From contig NC_010168.1 of the NCBI RefSeq assembly GCF_000018885.1, forward strand, positions 1,302,001 to 1,366,000: DNA of 64,000 bases, in the 5' to 3' direction. Origin of the DNA: Renibacterium salmoninarum ATCC 33209 (GTDB lineage: Bacteria > Actinomycetota > Actinomycetes > Actinomycetales > Micrococcaceae). The translations under genes were made by a program, and so were the position numbers. Positions 45,282 through 54,426 of the stretch are shown one piece after another; position 1 is the first letter of the stretch, and every line of letters begins with the position of its first letter. The notes under the pieces are model-generated. The model worked only from the letters and a program-made list of their open reading frames with translations. It had not been told where the DNA came from and searched no databases.

Positions 45282-47000
45282 ATGAGCAATGCGACTAGCA
45301 CATCAACTATCAGCCAACCTGGTGAGGCTACGTACAGGCCGTCGACGAAGGTCGGCAAAATTACCGACTTTGTCGATCAGCGCGTCGGCGGCTCCGGAAT
45401 TCTCAAAGAGTTTGGCCGTAAAGTCTTCCCCGATCACTGGACCTTCATGTTCGGTGAGGTGGCACTTTATTCCTTTGTCATCTTGTTGCTGTCCGGAACC
45501 TTTTTGACCTTCTTCTTCGATGCGTCAATGGTTGAGACCCATTACAACGGTTCATACGTTCCACTCAAAGGCTTAGAGATGTCCGCGGCGTATAACTCGT
45601 CGTTGAATATTTCCTTTGAGATCCGCGGTGGGCTATTTATCCGTCAGGTACACCACTGGGCAGCGCTGCTTTTTGTGGCTTCCGTTTCGGTGCACATGCT
45701 GCGCGTCTTTTTCACGGGTGCGTTCCGCAAGCCTCGTGAGCTGAACTGGGTCGTTGGTGGCACCTTGGTGTTGCTATCAATGGGCGCCGGCTTCACTGGA
45801 TACTCGTTGCCAGATGATTTGCTCTCCGGTAACGGTTTGCGCATTATTGACGGCATCTTGAAGTCCATCCCGGTCATCGGGTCCTATATTTCGTTCTTCC
45901 TGTTTGGCGGCGAATTCCCTGGTTCTGCGGTTATCGGCAGGCTATATGTGCTGCATATTCTGCTGATTCCGGCGATTATTTTGCTCATGATTGTGATCCA
46001 CCTCTTCATGGTCGTGGTCCACAAGCACACCCAGTACCCGGGGCCGGGTCGAAGCGATAACAATGTTGTCGGTTACCCTTTGGGCCCGGTTTACGCCGCT
46101 AAAGCCGGTGGATTCTTCTTCATCGTCTTTGGCATCGTCGCAGCAATGGCGGCGGGTTTCACGATCAACCCGATCTGGAACTATGGCCCTTACGATCCTT
46201 CACCGGTCTCCGCGGGCACCCAGCCTGACTGGTACATCGGTATGTTCGATGGCGCCCTGCGTTTGATGCCGGGCTGGATGTGGGACTTCCCCTTTGAATG
46301 GGAAATTCCGCTGCCCTGGGGCACTAATACTTTGTCGCTGAACATTCTGCTTGCAGCCCTTGTGCCAGCTGGCATCGTCTTTGGTCTGTTGTTCACCTAC
46401 CCCTGGATTGAACGCTGGATCACCAAAGACGATCGCGAGCACCACGTGCTCGATCGCCCGCGCAACGTTCCTACTCGTACGGCCATTGGCGTGGCAGGCA
46501 TCGTCTTCTACTGCGTGATGTGGGCAGCTGCTAGCTCTGACTTGATAGCCACGCACTTCCACGTATCGCTCAATGACGTCACCTACTGGCTCAGGACGCT
46601 CTTCTTCATTGGCCCGATCATTGCTTATCAAGTGGCAAAGCGAGTTGCTTTGGCCTTGCAGCGTAAGGATCGCGAGATCGTCTTGCACGGCCGCGAGACA
46701 GGCCGGATCATCCGCCTGCCTCATGGTGAGTACAAGGAAAAGCATGCCCAGCTCGATGAATTCAAGCGCTACCGCCTGGTCAGCTTTGAATCGCCGAAGG
46801 TACTTCCAGGAGAACCCAATGAAAAGGGCATCGTGGTGCGCAAAGAAAAGCGTCGCGCTTGGCTCTCGAAGTGGTTCTTTGAAGATCGTGTTGCTCCAGT
46901 AACCCCTGCTGAGCACCGCAAGGCGCTTGAGCACCCGGCCCACGAAGATCACGTGGACCACGAAGCATTAGAAGCCAATGACAAGGCGCTAACTCGCTAA
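45282..47000 (+). CDS. qcrB: Cytochrome b subunit of the bc1 complex
   Basis: 572 residues from ATG 45282, long because of the charged C-terminal extension usual in actinobacteria (ending HPAHEDHVDHEALEANDKAL). Heme histidines are in RQVHHWAALLFVASVSVHML and YVLHILLIPAIILLMIVIHL; the Qo site motif appears as PWGTN and neighbours. Last gene of the operon, followed at once by a strong terminator. Confidence 0.95.
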   Translation: MSNATSTSTISQPGEATYRPSTKVGKITDFVDQRVGGSGILKEFGRKVFPDHWTFMFGEVALYSFVILLLSGTFLTFFFDASMVETHYNGSYVPLKGLEMSAAYNSSLNISFEIRGGLFIRQVHHWAALLFVASVSVHMLRVFFTGAFRKPRELNWVVGGTLVLLSMGAGFTGYSLPDDLLSGNGLRIIDGILKSIPVIGSYISFFLFGGEFPGSAVIGRLYVLHILLIPAIILLMIVIHLFMVVVHKHTQYPGPGRSDNNVVGYPLGPVYAAKAGGFFFIVFGIVAAMAAGFTINPIWNYGPYDPSPVSAGTQPDWYIGMFDGALRLMPGWMWDFPFEWEIPLPWGTNTLSLNILLAALVPAGIVFGLLFTYPWIERWITKDDREHHVLDRPRNVPTRTAIGVAGIVFYCVMWAAASSDLIATHFHVSLNDVTYWLRTLFFIGPIIAYQVAKRVALALQRKDREIVLHGRETGRIIRLPHGEYKEKHAQLDEFKRYRLVSFESPKVLPGEPNEKGIVVRKEKRRAWLSKWFFEDRVAPVTPAEHRKALEHPAHEDHVDHEALEANDKALTR

Positions 47001-47014
47001 CTGTTTTCGGCAAT

Positions 47015-47059
47015 AAATAGCGAAGGGACCCAGTATTTTACTGGGTCCCTTCGCTATTT
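47015..47059. terminator. Strong terminator after qcrB
   Basis: A perfect 21-base inverted repeat with loop TTT: arms begin AAATAGCGAAGGGACCCAGT and end with the matching ACTGGGTCCCTTCGCTATTT. It lies between qcrB and the converging GntR gene and is likely bidirectional. Confidence 0.9.
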
Positions 47060-47098
47060 CATCGGTCAAAACCATTGGCAGGGGAATCAATAACTTAG

Positions 47099-47917
47099 CT
47101 ACCCGGGCTTTGCTACCCCCTTCAGGCGGTCAACGAAGCCGGTGGTGGCATACGGACGAGAGGTGCGCGAGCCCGGGCGCTGTAGCGGCACCCAGAGCTT
47201 GTAGCGATCTGCGCGATAGTAAGACACCGAGTAGTCGACCACAATGCCAGAGACAAAAGCATGCCTTTGGATTTTCAATAGCGGCGCGCCGTTCTCAACT
47301 TTAAGCTGACGAGCGACAGACGGCGCCGCGGCAGCGGCCTCGATCATGTCCTCTCCCCACTCCATGACCAAGCCGTAGCGCTCCCCCAGTGTGTTGTACA
47401 ACGACGACGGCGGTGGGCCGTCAGTCAGACCGGGAACACGGTAGCCCGGTATGAAGTTCTCATCCACGCTCATTGGTTCTTCGTCAGCCAACAAGAGTCG
47501 CCGAAATCGAACTACCATCTGACCTTCATGTAGCTGCAGCTCACGGGCAACGCTTGTACTGGCGGCGATGAGCTCAAAATCCAGGACTTTCGCATCGGGA
47601 ACCATACCGCGGCGCTGCATCTCTTCCGAATACGACGTCAGCTTTACCTGAAGATCGACCTTAGGACGATGCACAAAAGTTCCAAGGCCAACAACCCGGT
47701 CCAGAATTTCTGCGGAAACCAGTGTGTCAATCGCCTGTCGCACCGTCATACGAGCCAAACCGAAGCGCTGAGCAATATCTCGTTCGGAAGGAATGGCGGT
47801 AGCAGAAGGGCCTTTGCCGGCTACGTACTCACGTAGCAAAGCAGCAAGCTGAAGATAGATTGGCGTCGCCGAGCTGCGATCAATCTGGCCCACAATTGAG
47901 TCCGCCGTATCGCTCAT
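47099..47917 (-). CDS. GntR/HutC-type regulator (NagR/DasR-like)
   Basis: 272 residues. The winged helix (SERDIAQRFGLARMTVRQAI) is followed by a UTRA ligand domain (YSEEMQRRGMVPDAKVLDFE, LLADEEPMSVDENFIPG, ISYYRADRYK-like end). UTRA regulators of this type bind glucosamine-6-phosphate or similar. It is divergent from HPr, so it probably controls PTS sugar use (inference). Intact. Confidence 0.87.
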   Translation of the reverse strand: MSDTADSIVGQIDRSSATPIYLQLAALLREYVAGKGPSATAIPSERDIAQRFGLARMTVRQAIDTLVSAEILDRVVGLGTFVHRPKVDLQVKLTSYSEEMQRRGMVPDAKVLDFELIAASTSVARELQLHEGQMVVRFRRLLLADEEPMSVDENFIPGYRVPGLTDGPPPSSLYNTLGERYGLVMEWGEDMIEAAAAAPSVARQLKVENGAPLLKIQRHAFVSGIVVDYSVSYYRADRYKLWVPLQRPGSRTSRPYATTGFVDRLKGVAKPG

Positions 47918-47968
47918 AGCCGCACCCTCCGGTCGTAACAGTTAATCAATTTTGCAACCCGCGCATTT

Positions 47969-47985
47969 GCTGGTCCTGCTCCAGC
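47969..47985. promoter_or_regulatory. Possible GntR operator near HPr
   Basis: GCTGG-N7-CCAGC dyad in the GntR-HPr spacer. It resembles a loose dre-type site (TGGTC core, TGGTCCTGCTCCA). Weak evidence. Confidence 0.3.
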
Positions 47986-48058
47986 ATAAGTGCCGCTAAG
48001 GTCGCGGGAGAGAAATGCTGGCCGCCTGGGGCCAATACCGAGAACTGGAGATTGCCGC

Positions 48059-48379
48059 ATGATCAGCCGCCACGCCGTCGTAAGCTCTGCGATTGGACTG
48101 CACGCACGCCCAGCTGCCGAGTTTGTCAGAGCAGTTAGCGAGACCGGACTGCCAATTCGGATCACAAAAGTGACGGCCGACGGCGCAACCTCGAACCGAA
48201 CGTCGGCCGACGCCCGCAGCCTTTTGGAAGTGATGACCGCTGATTTTCAACACGGTGAACAAGTTCAACTATCGATTGAATTCCCAGCTAACCAGAATGC
48301 TGAATCAATCCAAGAGATTGATCGTCAAAGCTTAGAAAGAAAACTAGAGGCGCTGGTGGCGATACTCGAACGCCAGTAG
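48059..48379 (+). CDS. ptsH: Phosphocarrier protein HPr
   Basis: 106 residues from the ATG at 48059 with GGAG eight bases ahead. The active His15 is in IGLHARPAAEFVRAV; a serine site region (SADARSLLEVM) is present as in Gram-positive HPr. It is slightly longer than usual because of a C-terminal extension (RKLEALVAILERQ). It transfers phosphate in the sugar phosphotransferase system. It stands alone, divergent from the GntR regulator. Confidence 0.92.
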   Translation: MISRHAVVSSAIGLHARPAAEFVRAVSETGLPIRITKVTADGATSNRTSADARSLLEVMTADFQHGEQVQLSIEFPANQNAESIQEIDRQSLERKLEALVAILERQ

Positions 48380-48388
48380 GCATAAAAA

Positions 48389-48464
48389 CGTTTCGGGTGC
48401 ATCCTCAGCTTCTGGGAAGAAATCGGCATACATACCATCCACAAGCGAGCATGCACCCGAAACG
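48389..48464. repeat. 76-nt element with 14-bp inverted repeat ends
   Basis: CGTTTCGGGTGCAT at 48389-48402 and its exact complement ATGCACCCGAAACG at 48451-48464, separated by 48 bases that hold a smaller dyad (TTCT-GGG-AGAA-like). It lies between the converging ptsH and ctaF ends. It may be a terminator with a large loop or a small mobile repeat. Confidence 0.6.
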
Positions 48465-48486
48465 GCTGCAGACCTACAGTAATTAT

Positions 48487-48888
48487 TTAGTGAGCGTGAT
48501 CGCCACGGCTATATTCGAAGACCCAACCGACGAGCCCAATAGCGGCAAGACCGGCTGCGATGAAGAAGATCCACCAGCCGATTGCGACGCCGAGGAATGC
48601 GCAAGCGCAAGCAGAACCAAGCACTAGTGGCCACCAGCTCCAAGGACTGAAGTGTCCTTGCTCGCCAGCGCCTTCATGAATCTCGCCATCATTGCGATCT
48701 TCCGGACGTAAACCTACTCGCTTACCGGTGAAGCCAAGATAGAAGCCGATCATTACGGCTAAGCAACCCACAAGCAAAATGCCCAGGATGCCGACCCATT
48801 CGCTCCAATTAGTCATGAAGCCATAAACGACTGCTACGACGAAGAAGAACGGCGATCCGTACAAAAAGAGTTTGGACTCAATTTTCAT
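48487..48888 (-). CDS. ctaF: Cytochrome c oxidase subunit IV (actinobacterial)
   Basis: 133 residues with four membrane helices ([76 protein letters not shown]) and the typical FSPWSWWP segment. It overlaps the ctaD stop by ATGA. Small subunit of the aa3 oxidase. Confidence 0.92.
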   Translation of the reverse strand: MKIESKLFLYGSPFFFVVAVVYGFMTNWSEWVGILGILLVGCLAVMIGFYLGFTGKRVGLRPEDRNDGEIHEGAGEQGHFSPWSWWPLVLGSACACAFLGVAIGWWIFFIAAGLAAIGLVGWVFEYSRGDHAH

Positions 48889-50642
48889 TTGCTCTCTCCT
48901 GCCGCTTTATCAGCCTGATCGGCGTTGCCTAGCACGGTACCAGCTGCGCTGACGCCGGCCGTAGCCAGCTCGTCAGCGGTATGCCATTGCGCGAGCTCAG
49001 GGTGATGCAAGTCCAAAGCTGGTCGTTCAGAACGAATTCGTGGCAACGAAGTGAAGTTGTGTCGCGGCGGCGGGCAAGATGTTGCCCACTCAAGCGAGGC
49101 GCCAAAGCCCCAGGGATCATCGACTTCAACGCGCTTCTTTGAGCGCCAGGTGATGTACACGTTCCAGAAGAACGGAATCAATGAAGCACCCAAGACGAAG
49201 GAAGAAATTGTGGAGAACTGGTTCATCCAAGTGAATCCGTCTTCTGGGAGGTAGTCCGCATAGCGACGCGGCATACCGAGGACGCCCAACCAGTGCTGGA
49301 TCAGGAATGTGCCATGGAAACCAAGGAACAGCATCCAGAAGTGAATCTTGCCCAGACGCTCGTTAAGCATCTTTCCAGTCCACTTAGGCCACCAGAAGTA
49401 GAAGCCTGCGAACATTGCGAAGACCACGGTACCGAAGACAACGTAATGGAAGTGAGCTACCACGAAATAGGTATCCGAAACGTGGAAGTCCAAGGGCGGC
49501 GAGGACAAAATGATGCCGGTCAGACCACCGAAGAGGAAGGTTACCAAGAAGCCCAAACTCCACAGCATCGGAGTTTCGAAGGTAATCGACCCTCGCCACA
49601 TCGTTCCTATCCAGTTGAAGAACTTCACGCCGGTTGGCACCGCGATCAGCATCGTCATAAAGGAGAAGAACGGCAGCAAAACCTGACCGGTGACGTACAT
49701 ATGGTGCGCCCAAACAGTCACAGACAGTGCCGCAATTGCAATCGTCGCGTACACCAGGCCCTTATAGCCAAAGATCGGTTTTCGGCTAAAGACTGGGAAG
49801 ATCTCCGAGACGATACCAAAGAACGGCAAGGCAATGATGTAGACCTCGGGGTGCCCGAAGAACCAGAACAAGTGCTGCCAGAGAATGGCTCCACCATTTT
49901 CGGGATCAAAAATATGCGCGCCAAATCTTCGATCCGCACCGAGCGCGAACAACGCTGCCGCGAGCGGCGGGAAGGCCATCAAAACCAAAATAGAGGTCAC
50001 CAGTGCGTTCCAGGTGAAGATAGGCATCCGCCACATCGTCATACCGGGAGCACGCATACAAATAATCGTGGTGATGAAGTTGACGGCACCCAAAATGGTG
50101 CCAAAGCCAGACAGAGCCAAGCCAAAGACCCAAAGGTCGCCACCTATACCAGGTGTGAACGTGGTATTTGATAATGGCGCATAGGCAAACCAGCCAAACG
50201 AGGCCGCGCCTTGCGGAGTGATGAAGCCCGAGACCGCGATGGTGCTACCAAAGAGGAAGAACCAAAAGGCCAAGGCGTTCAGCCGAGGGAAAGCAACGTC
50301 AGGGGCGCCAATCTGCAGCGGCATGATCACGTTGGTGAAACCAGCAAACAGTGGAGTGGCGAACATCAGCAACATGATCGTGCCGTGCATCGTAAACAGC
50401 TGGTTGTATTGTTCCTTGGTCTGCAAAATCTGCATTCCCGGTTCAAACAGCTCCGCACGGATCAGCAACGCCATCACACCGCCGAGGCAGAAGAAGATGA
50501 ACGACGCGATCAAGTACATGTAGCCGATCGTCTTGTGATCGGTAGAGGTGATCCAGTTGACCACCACTCGTCCTTTGGAGATCGGCACCACGGGTTCGTG
50601 GTTTTCAATCTGCTGGGGAGCAGTTTCAGTAAGTGTAGACAC
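48885..50642 (-). CDS. ctaD: Cytochrome c oxidase subunit I
   Basis: 585 residues, twelve membrane helices. Heme/CuB ligands: [36 protein letters not shown] (the His-Tyr pair), [18 protein letters not shown], and [20 protein letters not shown]. It has the proton-channel residues expected in aa3 oxidases. Between ctaC (12 bases upstream) and ctaF. Confidence 0.97.
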   Translation of the reverse strand: MSTLTETAPQQIENHEPVVPISKGRVVVNWITSTDHKTIGYMYLIASFIFFCLGGVMALLIRAELFEPGMQILQTKEQYNQLFTMHGTIMLLMFATPLFAGFTNVIMPLQIGAPDVAFPRLNALAFWFFLFGSTIAVSGFITPQGAASFGWFAYAPLSNTTFTPGIGGDLWVFGLALSGFGTILGAVNFITTIICMRAPGMTMWRMPIFTWNALVTSILVLMAFPPLAAALFALGADRRFGAHIFDPENGGAILWQHLFWFFGHPEVYIIALPFFGIVSEIFPVFSRKPIFGYKGLVYATIAIAALSVTVWAHHMYVTGQVLLPFFSFMTMLIAVPTGVKFFNWIGTMWRGSITFETPMLWSLGFLVTFLFGGLTGIILSSPPLDFHVSDTYFVVAHFHYVVFGTVVFAMFAGFYFWWPKWTGKMLNERLGKIHFWMLFLGFHGTFLIQHWLGVLGMPRRYADYLPEDGFTWMNQFSTISSFVLGASLIPFFWNVYITWRSKKRVEVDDPWGFGASLEWATSCPPPRHNFTSLPRIRSERPALDLHHPELAQWHTADELATAGVSAAGTVLGNADQADKAAGESK

Positions 50643-50654
50643 CTGTCCGGACCC

Positions 50655-51587
50655 CTATTTCTTCTCGTTCAGGTTGGGATTACGGTCATATTCGTTGCCC
50701 AGCGTGCCGGTATTGCCGGCTTGCTTGAGTTTCGCAAGATGATCCTGGAATTCTTGCTCGGTGACGACCTTCACCCGGAAAAGCATCTCGGAGTGGTACT
50801 CGCCGCAAAGCTCTGCACACTTGCCATCAAAAGTGCCGAGGGCCTTGGGTGTAAGCGTTATGTAGTTGGTCTTGCCGGGGATCATGTCCCGCTTTTGCAA
50901 GAACGCCGGTACCCAGAAGGAGTGAATGACGTCGCGTGAGTTGAGTTGAAACTCCACGCTCTGGTTGATCGGCAAATAAAGCGTTGGCAGCTTCTCTTTG
51001 TCGATGGGCTGACCGTTAAGCGGCGTCTGAGTGGTGGCTTCGTAGACACTCTCAGAAATATCGTTCCCGGCCAGGTAGTTGAAGTCCCATGCCCATTGCT
51101 TGCCACGGACGTCAATCTTCACCTGTGGGTTTGGATCGCGAGCATCAACAGATTGCTGATCGCGATCGGTGAAGTAGAAGAACACCAGAACCATGAACAA
51201 CGGAATGGTCAGATAAAACACTTCCAAAGGAAGGTTGGCAGACATCTGTCGCGGGTAGCCCACCGTGTCTTTGCGACGACGGTAAGCGATGATGCACCAA
51301 ATAATCAGACCCCAGGTGATGATGCCAACCGCAAGGGCGGCAATCCAGGAATTCACCCACAGATCAATGATGGTGCCAGTGTGGTTCGTGGTATCCCGTT
51401 CAGTCGGCAACCAGCCGTTTTTCATCTCGGGGGTACATGCCGACAAGACCAAGGCGCTCGCGACTCCCACTGCTGAAACAGTGAGGATCCTGGCGCGTCG
51501 GCTGCCGGTTCGGTGCTGCGAACTCACAGACGGCCCTTCCTTTTCTTGCACGTGCCTACTGGATGTCTCCGTGGCAACGTTCTGCAT
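50655..51587 (-). CDS. ctaC: Cytochrome c oxidase subunit II
   Basis: 310 residues. Signal with lipobox ALVLSAC, then two membrane helices and the CuA domain with CAELCGEYHSEMLFRVKVV. The start may be the ATG at 51587 or a later GTG before SSQHRTGSRRARIL. First gene of the ctaC-ctaD-ctaF operon on the minus strand. Confidence 0.95.
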   Translation of the reverse strand: MQNVATETSSRHVQEKEGPSVSSQHRTGSRRARILTVSAVGVASALVLSACTPEMKNGWLPTERDTTNHTGTIIDLWVNSWIAALAVGIITWGLIIWCIIAYRRRKDTVGYPRQMSANLPLEVFYLTIPLFMVLVFFYFTDRDQQSVDARDPNPQVKIDVRGKQWAWDFNYLAGNDISESVYEATTQTPLNGQPIDKEKLPTLYLPINQSVEFQLNSRDVIHSFWVPAFLQKRDMIPGKTNYITLTPKALGTFDGKCAELCGEYHSEMLFRVKVVTEQEFQDHLAKLKQAGNTGTLGNEYDRNPNLNEKK

Positions 51588-51720
51588 TCAAAACCATGCT
51601 CTTTTTTGTGTTCTACTACTGCGTGTAGAGAGTATTCCCTTAGAGCTTACCGCGCTCGGGAACTTTTTGCGCACACTGTGTCTAGCGCGTCAGATTCACT
51701 CGCTTGCAAGCTGATCTGCA

Positions 51721-51756
51721 CACACGAAAGGCCCGGCAATCCGGGCCTTTCGTGTG
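51721..51756. terminator. Hairpin after erpA
   Basis: 16-base arms CACACGAAAGGCCCGG / CCGGGCCTTTCGTGTG with loop CAAT, ten bases after the erpA stop. A T-rich tail is weak, but stem strength and position suggest a terminator. Confidence 0.75.
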
Positions 51757-51765
51757 CTGTAAAAC

Positions 51766-52140
51766 TTAGTGGAATGAATCGCCGCAAGCGCAGGATCCAC
51801 CCGCGTTGGGGTTATCAATGGTAAAGCCCTGTTTCGAGATGGTGTCTTCAAAATCGATACTCGCACCGTCAAGGTACGGAACACTCATCTTGTCTACAAC
51901 GACTTCGACGCCGTCGAAGTCTCGCACTGCATCGCCGTCAAGCATGCGCTCGTCGAAATACAGCTGATAAATCAGTCCGGAACAACCGCCGGGCTGAACG
52001 GCGACGCGCAGACGTAAATCTGTGCGGCCTTCTTGTTCGAGCAAACTGCGAACTTTATCCGCAGCAACGTCGCTCAAACCGACTCCATGCACGGTAGGCT
52101 CCGCTGCCGAGACTGCGGGAGTTTCTGTCGTGGTCGTCAT
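51766..52140 (-). CDS. erpA: HesB/IscA-type iron-sulfur insertion protein
   Basis: 124 residues with the three conserved cysteines: VAVQPGGCSGLIYQLYFD and NPNAGGSCACGDSF. It carries Fe-S clusters to target proteins. Its place beside ctaC is common in actinobacteria. Intact. Confidence 0.92.
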   Translation of the reverse strand: MTTTTETPAVSAAEPTVHGVGLSDVAADKVRSLLEQEGRTDLRLRVAVQPGGCSGLIYQLYFDERMLDGDAVRDFDGVEVVVDKMSVPYLDGASIDFEDTISKQGFTIDNPNAGGSCACGDSFH

Positions 52141-52273
52141 ATCTGATTCCTAACTTTGGTGTACGACTATGGTACTTCTGAAGTGGCCAACTTCCCAGCC
52201 ACAACCCGCTGAGAAACCTCTCCTCAGCTTTGACAACACTCGGGGCCTTGCAGTTGTTCCCGCAAAGCGAGGA

Positions 52274-53698
52274 TCAAGAATTTAGTTTGGTGAGTAACAA
52301 AGCTTCGGCCAAGACTGCCTTTTCGAACTCTGCTAGATGCAGCGATTCATTGGCGCTGTGCGCGCGCGAGTCAGGATCCTCAACACCAGTAATAAGAATC
52401 TGGGCGTCCGGGTAGAGCTCGGTGAGATCCGCAATAAACGGGATGGACCCGCCTAATCCTGCTTCTACCGGGTTCACTCCCCAGGCAGTTTGTAAGGCCC
52501 ACAACATACTTTGGGCAGCGGGTGCTGCGGTATCCGTGGCGAAAGCGCTTCCCTTCTCACCAGGAATGAAAGTCACCTTCGCGGTTTTGGGTGCGTGGTT
52601 TTCTACGTGTTGAGCTAGCGCATCCATCGCAGCCTGTGGGTCTTGACCGGGCGAAAGTCGCATGCTGACCTTCGCCGAGGCACGGGACAACAATGTATTG
52701 GATGCTACGGCTACCGCGGGTGCATCAATTCCAGTTACAGACAACGCCGGTTGGGTCCAAAGCCGCGAGGAAATGCTGCCCTTGCCGGAAAGTGCCAGCC
52801 CGGGCAGTACTGAGGCATCCGCCCGGAAGCCAGCTTCGTCGTAATCGATTTCCGGCTCTGCCGCTTGAATCAAGCCGTCAATTGCTACTGATCCTTCGTC
52901 GTCGTGCAGGGTAGCCAAAAGCCGAACCAGCTGCGTTGGGGCGTCAAGGATCGGCCCGCCGAACATACCTGAATGAACTGAGTGATCTAGAACATCTACT
53001 TGAATTACGGCATCGAGAACACCGCGCAAGCTTGTGGTCAGCGCGGGCACGCCTACCTTCCAGTTGGCTGAATCGGCTACCACGATGACATCTGCCCGCA
53101 GTAGCTCTTGGTGCCGTTCTAAGAAGTTGCGAAATGTTGGAGAGCCCGCTTCTTCTTCGCCTTCAATAAATAACGTGACGCCAACGCCAAAATCAGCGCC
53201 AAGCACTTCATTCACAGCACGAAGCGATGAGATATGCGCCATCACACCAGCTTTGTCATCTGCAACGCCTCGGCCCCAAAGACGGCCGTCTTTCTCTACC
53301 GGCTCAAAGGGAACCGAATTCCACAGGGTGCTGTCCCCCGGTGGCTGCACGTCGTGGTGAGCGTAAAGCAAAATAGTTGGCTTGCCGGGCGCCGCCTTCT
53401 TACGCGCAACGACGGCCGGGCCGCCCGGCGAGCCATCAGACTTAGCTTCACGGAGGATCTGTACGTCGTCAACACCGACGCTGCGAATCAGCTCGGCTAC
53501 TGCCTCTGCGCTGCGGTCCAGATGAACTGGGTCAAATGCGTCCCAAGCAACGCCAGGGATTTTTGCTAATTCAATCAATTGCGCGACGGTGCGCTCGAAA
53601 TCACTGTGGACTCGCGCTCTGAGCGCTTCGATGGTTTCCGGGGCCGGTTGAGAGGCAACTGGCGCGGCGGATTCTTCAGAAAAAGAGTTGCTGGTCAT
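52274..53698 (-). CDS. M20 family dipeptidase
   Basis: About 474 residues from the ATG at 53698 (upstream readings to 53740 lack support). Zinc-site motifs: LLYAHHDVQPPG, WGRGVADDKAGVMAHI, FIEGEEEAGSP, and VGGSIPF-like end (LGGSIPFIADL). A dimerisation insert with HSVHSGMFGGPILDAP is present. It probably hydrolyses dipeptides. Confidence 0.92.
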   Translation of the reverse strand: MTSNSFSEESAAPVASQPAPETIEALRARVHSDFERTVAQLIELAKIPGVAWDAFDPVHLDRSAEAVAELIRSVGVDDVQILREAKSDGSPGGPAVVARKKAAPGKPTILLYAHHDVQPPGDSTLWNSVPFEPVEKDGRLWGRGVADDKAGVMAHISSLRAVNEVLGADFGVGVTLFIEGEEEAGSPTFRNFLERHQELLRADVIVVADSANWKVGVPALTTSLRGVLDAVIQVDVLDHSVHSGMFGGPILDAPTQLVRLLATLHDDEGSVAIDGLIQAAEPEIDYDEAGFRADASVLPGLALSGKGSISSRLWTQPALSVTGIDAPAVAVASNTLLSRASAKVSMRLSPGQDPQAAMDALAQHVENHAPKTAKVTFIPGEKGSAFATDTAAPAAQSMLWALQTAWGVNPVEAGLGGSIPFIADLTELYPDAQILITGVEDPDSRAHSANESLHLAEFEKAVLAEALLLTKLNS

Positions 53699-53763
53699 AA
53701 ACCCGACATTACCGTTCAGCGTAATCGACTCCAAAGCCAATCTCAGGAAGGTATCCTAGATAG

Positions 53764-54366
53764 GTGTTTGGACGAAATAAAGAAGCCGCAACTGCCCAAG
53801 AGACAGCCGATGAGTTAGCTGCCGCCGCCGCGAAAAACGATCCGCGAGCCGGCAAGGGCACACCAACGCCTAGCCGCAAAGAGCAGGAGGCTGCTCGAAA
53901 GCGACCGTTGGTCCCCAATGATCGCAACGCGGCCAAGGTTGCGGACCGTGACGCGCGTCGCGAGGCTCAGCTCAAAACGCGGGCGGCCCTCGATACCGGA
54001 GACGAACGTTACCTGCCGATTCGAGATAAAGGACCGCAGCGTCGTTTCGCGCGCAATATGGTTGACGTCCGCACCAGCCTGGGCGAATTTGTCATGTTCA
54101 TTGCCTTAGCAATTGTGGTTCTAACGCTCTTCGTTCCAGGCAGCATTGCGCTGCAGTCTTACATCTTTATTGGTTTTTGGGTGATCGTCTTGCTGGTTGC
54201 GATTGACGCCTTCTTCTTTGGCCGCCGGTTGAAAAAGCGGATTATCGCCAAGTTTGGCTCCGTCGATCAGGGCGTGGTTTGGTACGGCGTTGTGCGTTCA
54301 TTGCAGTTCCGCCGTCTTCGCTTGCCCAAGCCGCAGGTAAAGCGTGGCGGAAACATCGAGGACTAA
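53764..54366 (+). CDS. DUF3043 family membrane protein
   Basis: 200 residues from a GTG. A charged N-terminus (KGTPTPSRKEQEAARKRPLV) and RYLPIRDKGPQRRFARNMVD lead to two helices (EFVMFIALAIVVLTLFV; IFIGFWVIVLLVAIDAFFFG). The family is actinobacterial and unassigned. Divergent from the dipeptidase. Confidence 0.87.
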   Translation: MFGRNKEAATAQETADELAAAAAKNDPRAGKGTPTPSRKEQEAARKRPLVPNDRNAAKVADRDARREAQLKTRAALDTGDERYLPIRDKGPQRRFARNMVDVRTSLGEFVMFIALAIVVLTLFVPGSIALQSYIFIGFWVIVLLVAIDAFFFGRRLKKRIIAKFGSVDQGVVWYGVVRSLQFRRLRLPKPQVKRGGNIED

Positions 54367-54385
54367 ACCTAAAACAGTCAATCGA

Positions 54386-54426
54386 AAAGACCTAGCAAAT
54401 TACCGTACGGTTTTTGCTAGGTCTTT
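54386..54426. terminator. Bidirectional terminator, DUF3043/pyrD
   Basis: Arms AAAGACCTAGCAAA and TTTGCTAGGTCTTT with T-rich flanks on both strands. It overlaps the pyrD stop at 54400-54402. Confidence 0.85.

Noticed and set aside
49293..50939. Two long plus-strand open frames (292 and 242 residues) opposite ctaD/ctaC
   Set aside because: They lie antisense to highly conserved oxidase genes, have odd Glu/His/Arg-rich composition and no ribosome site.
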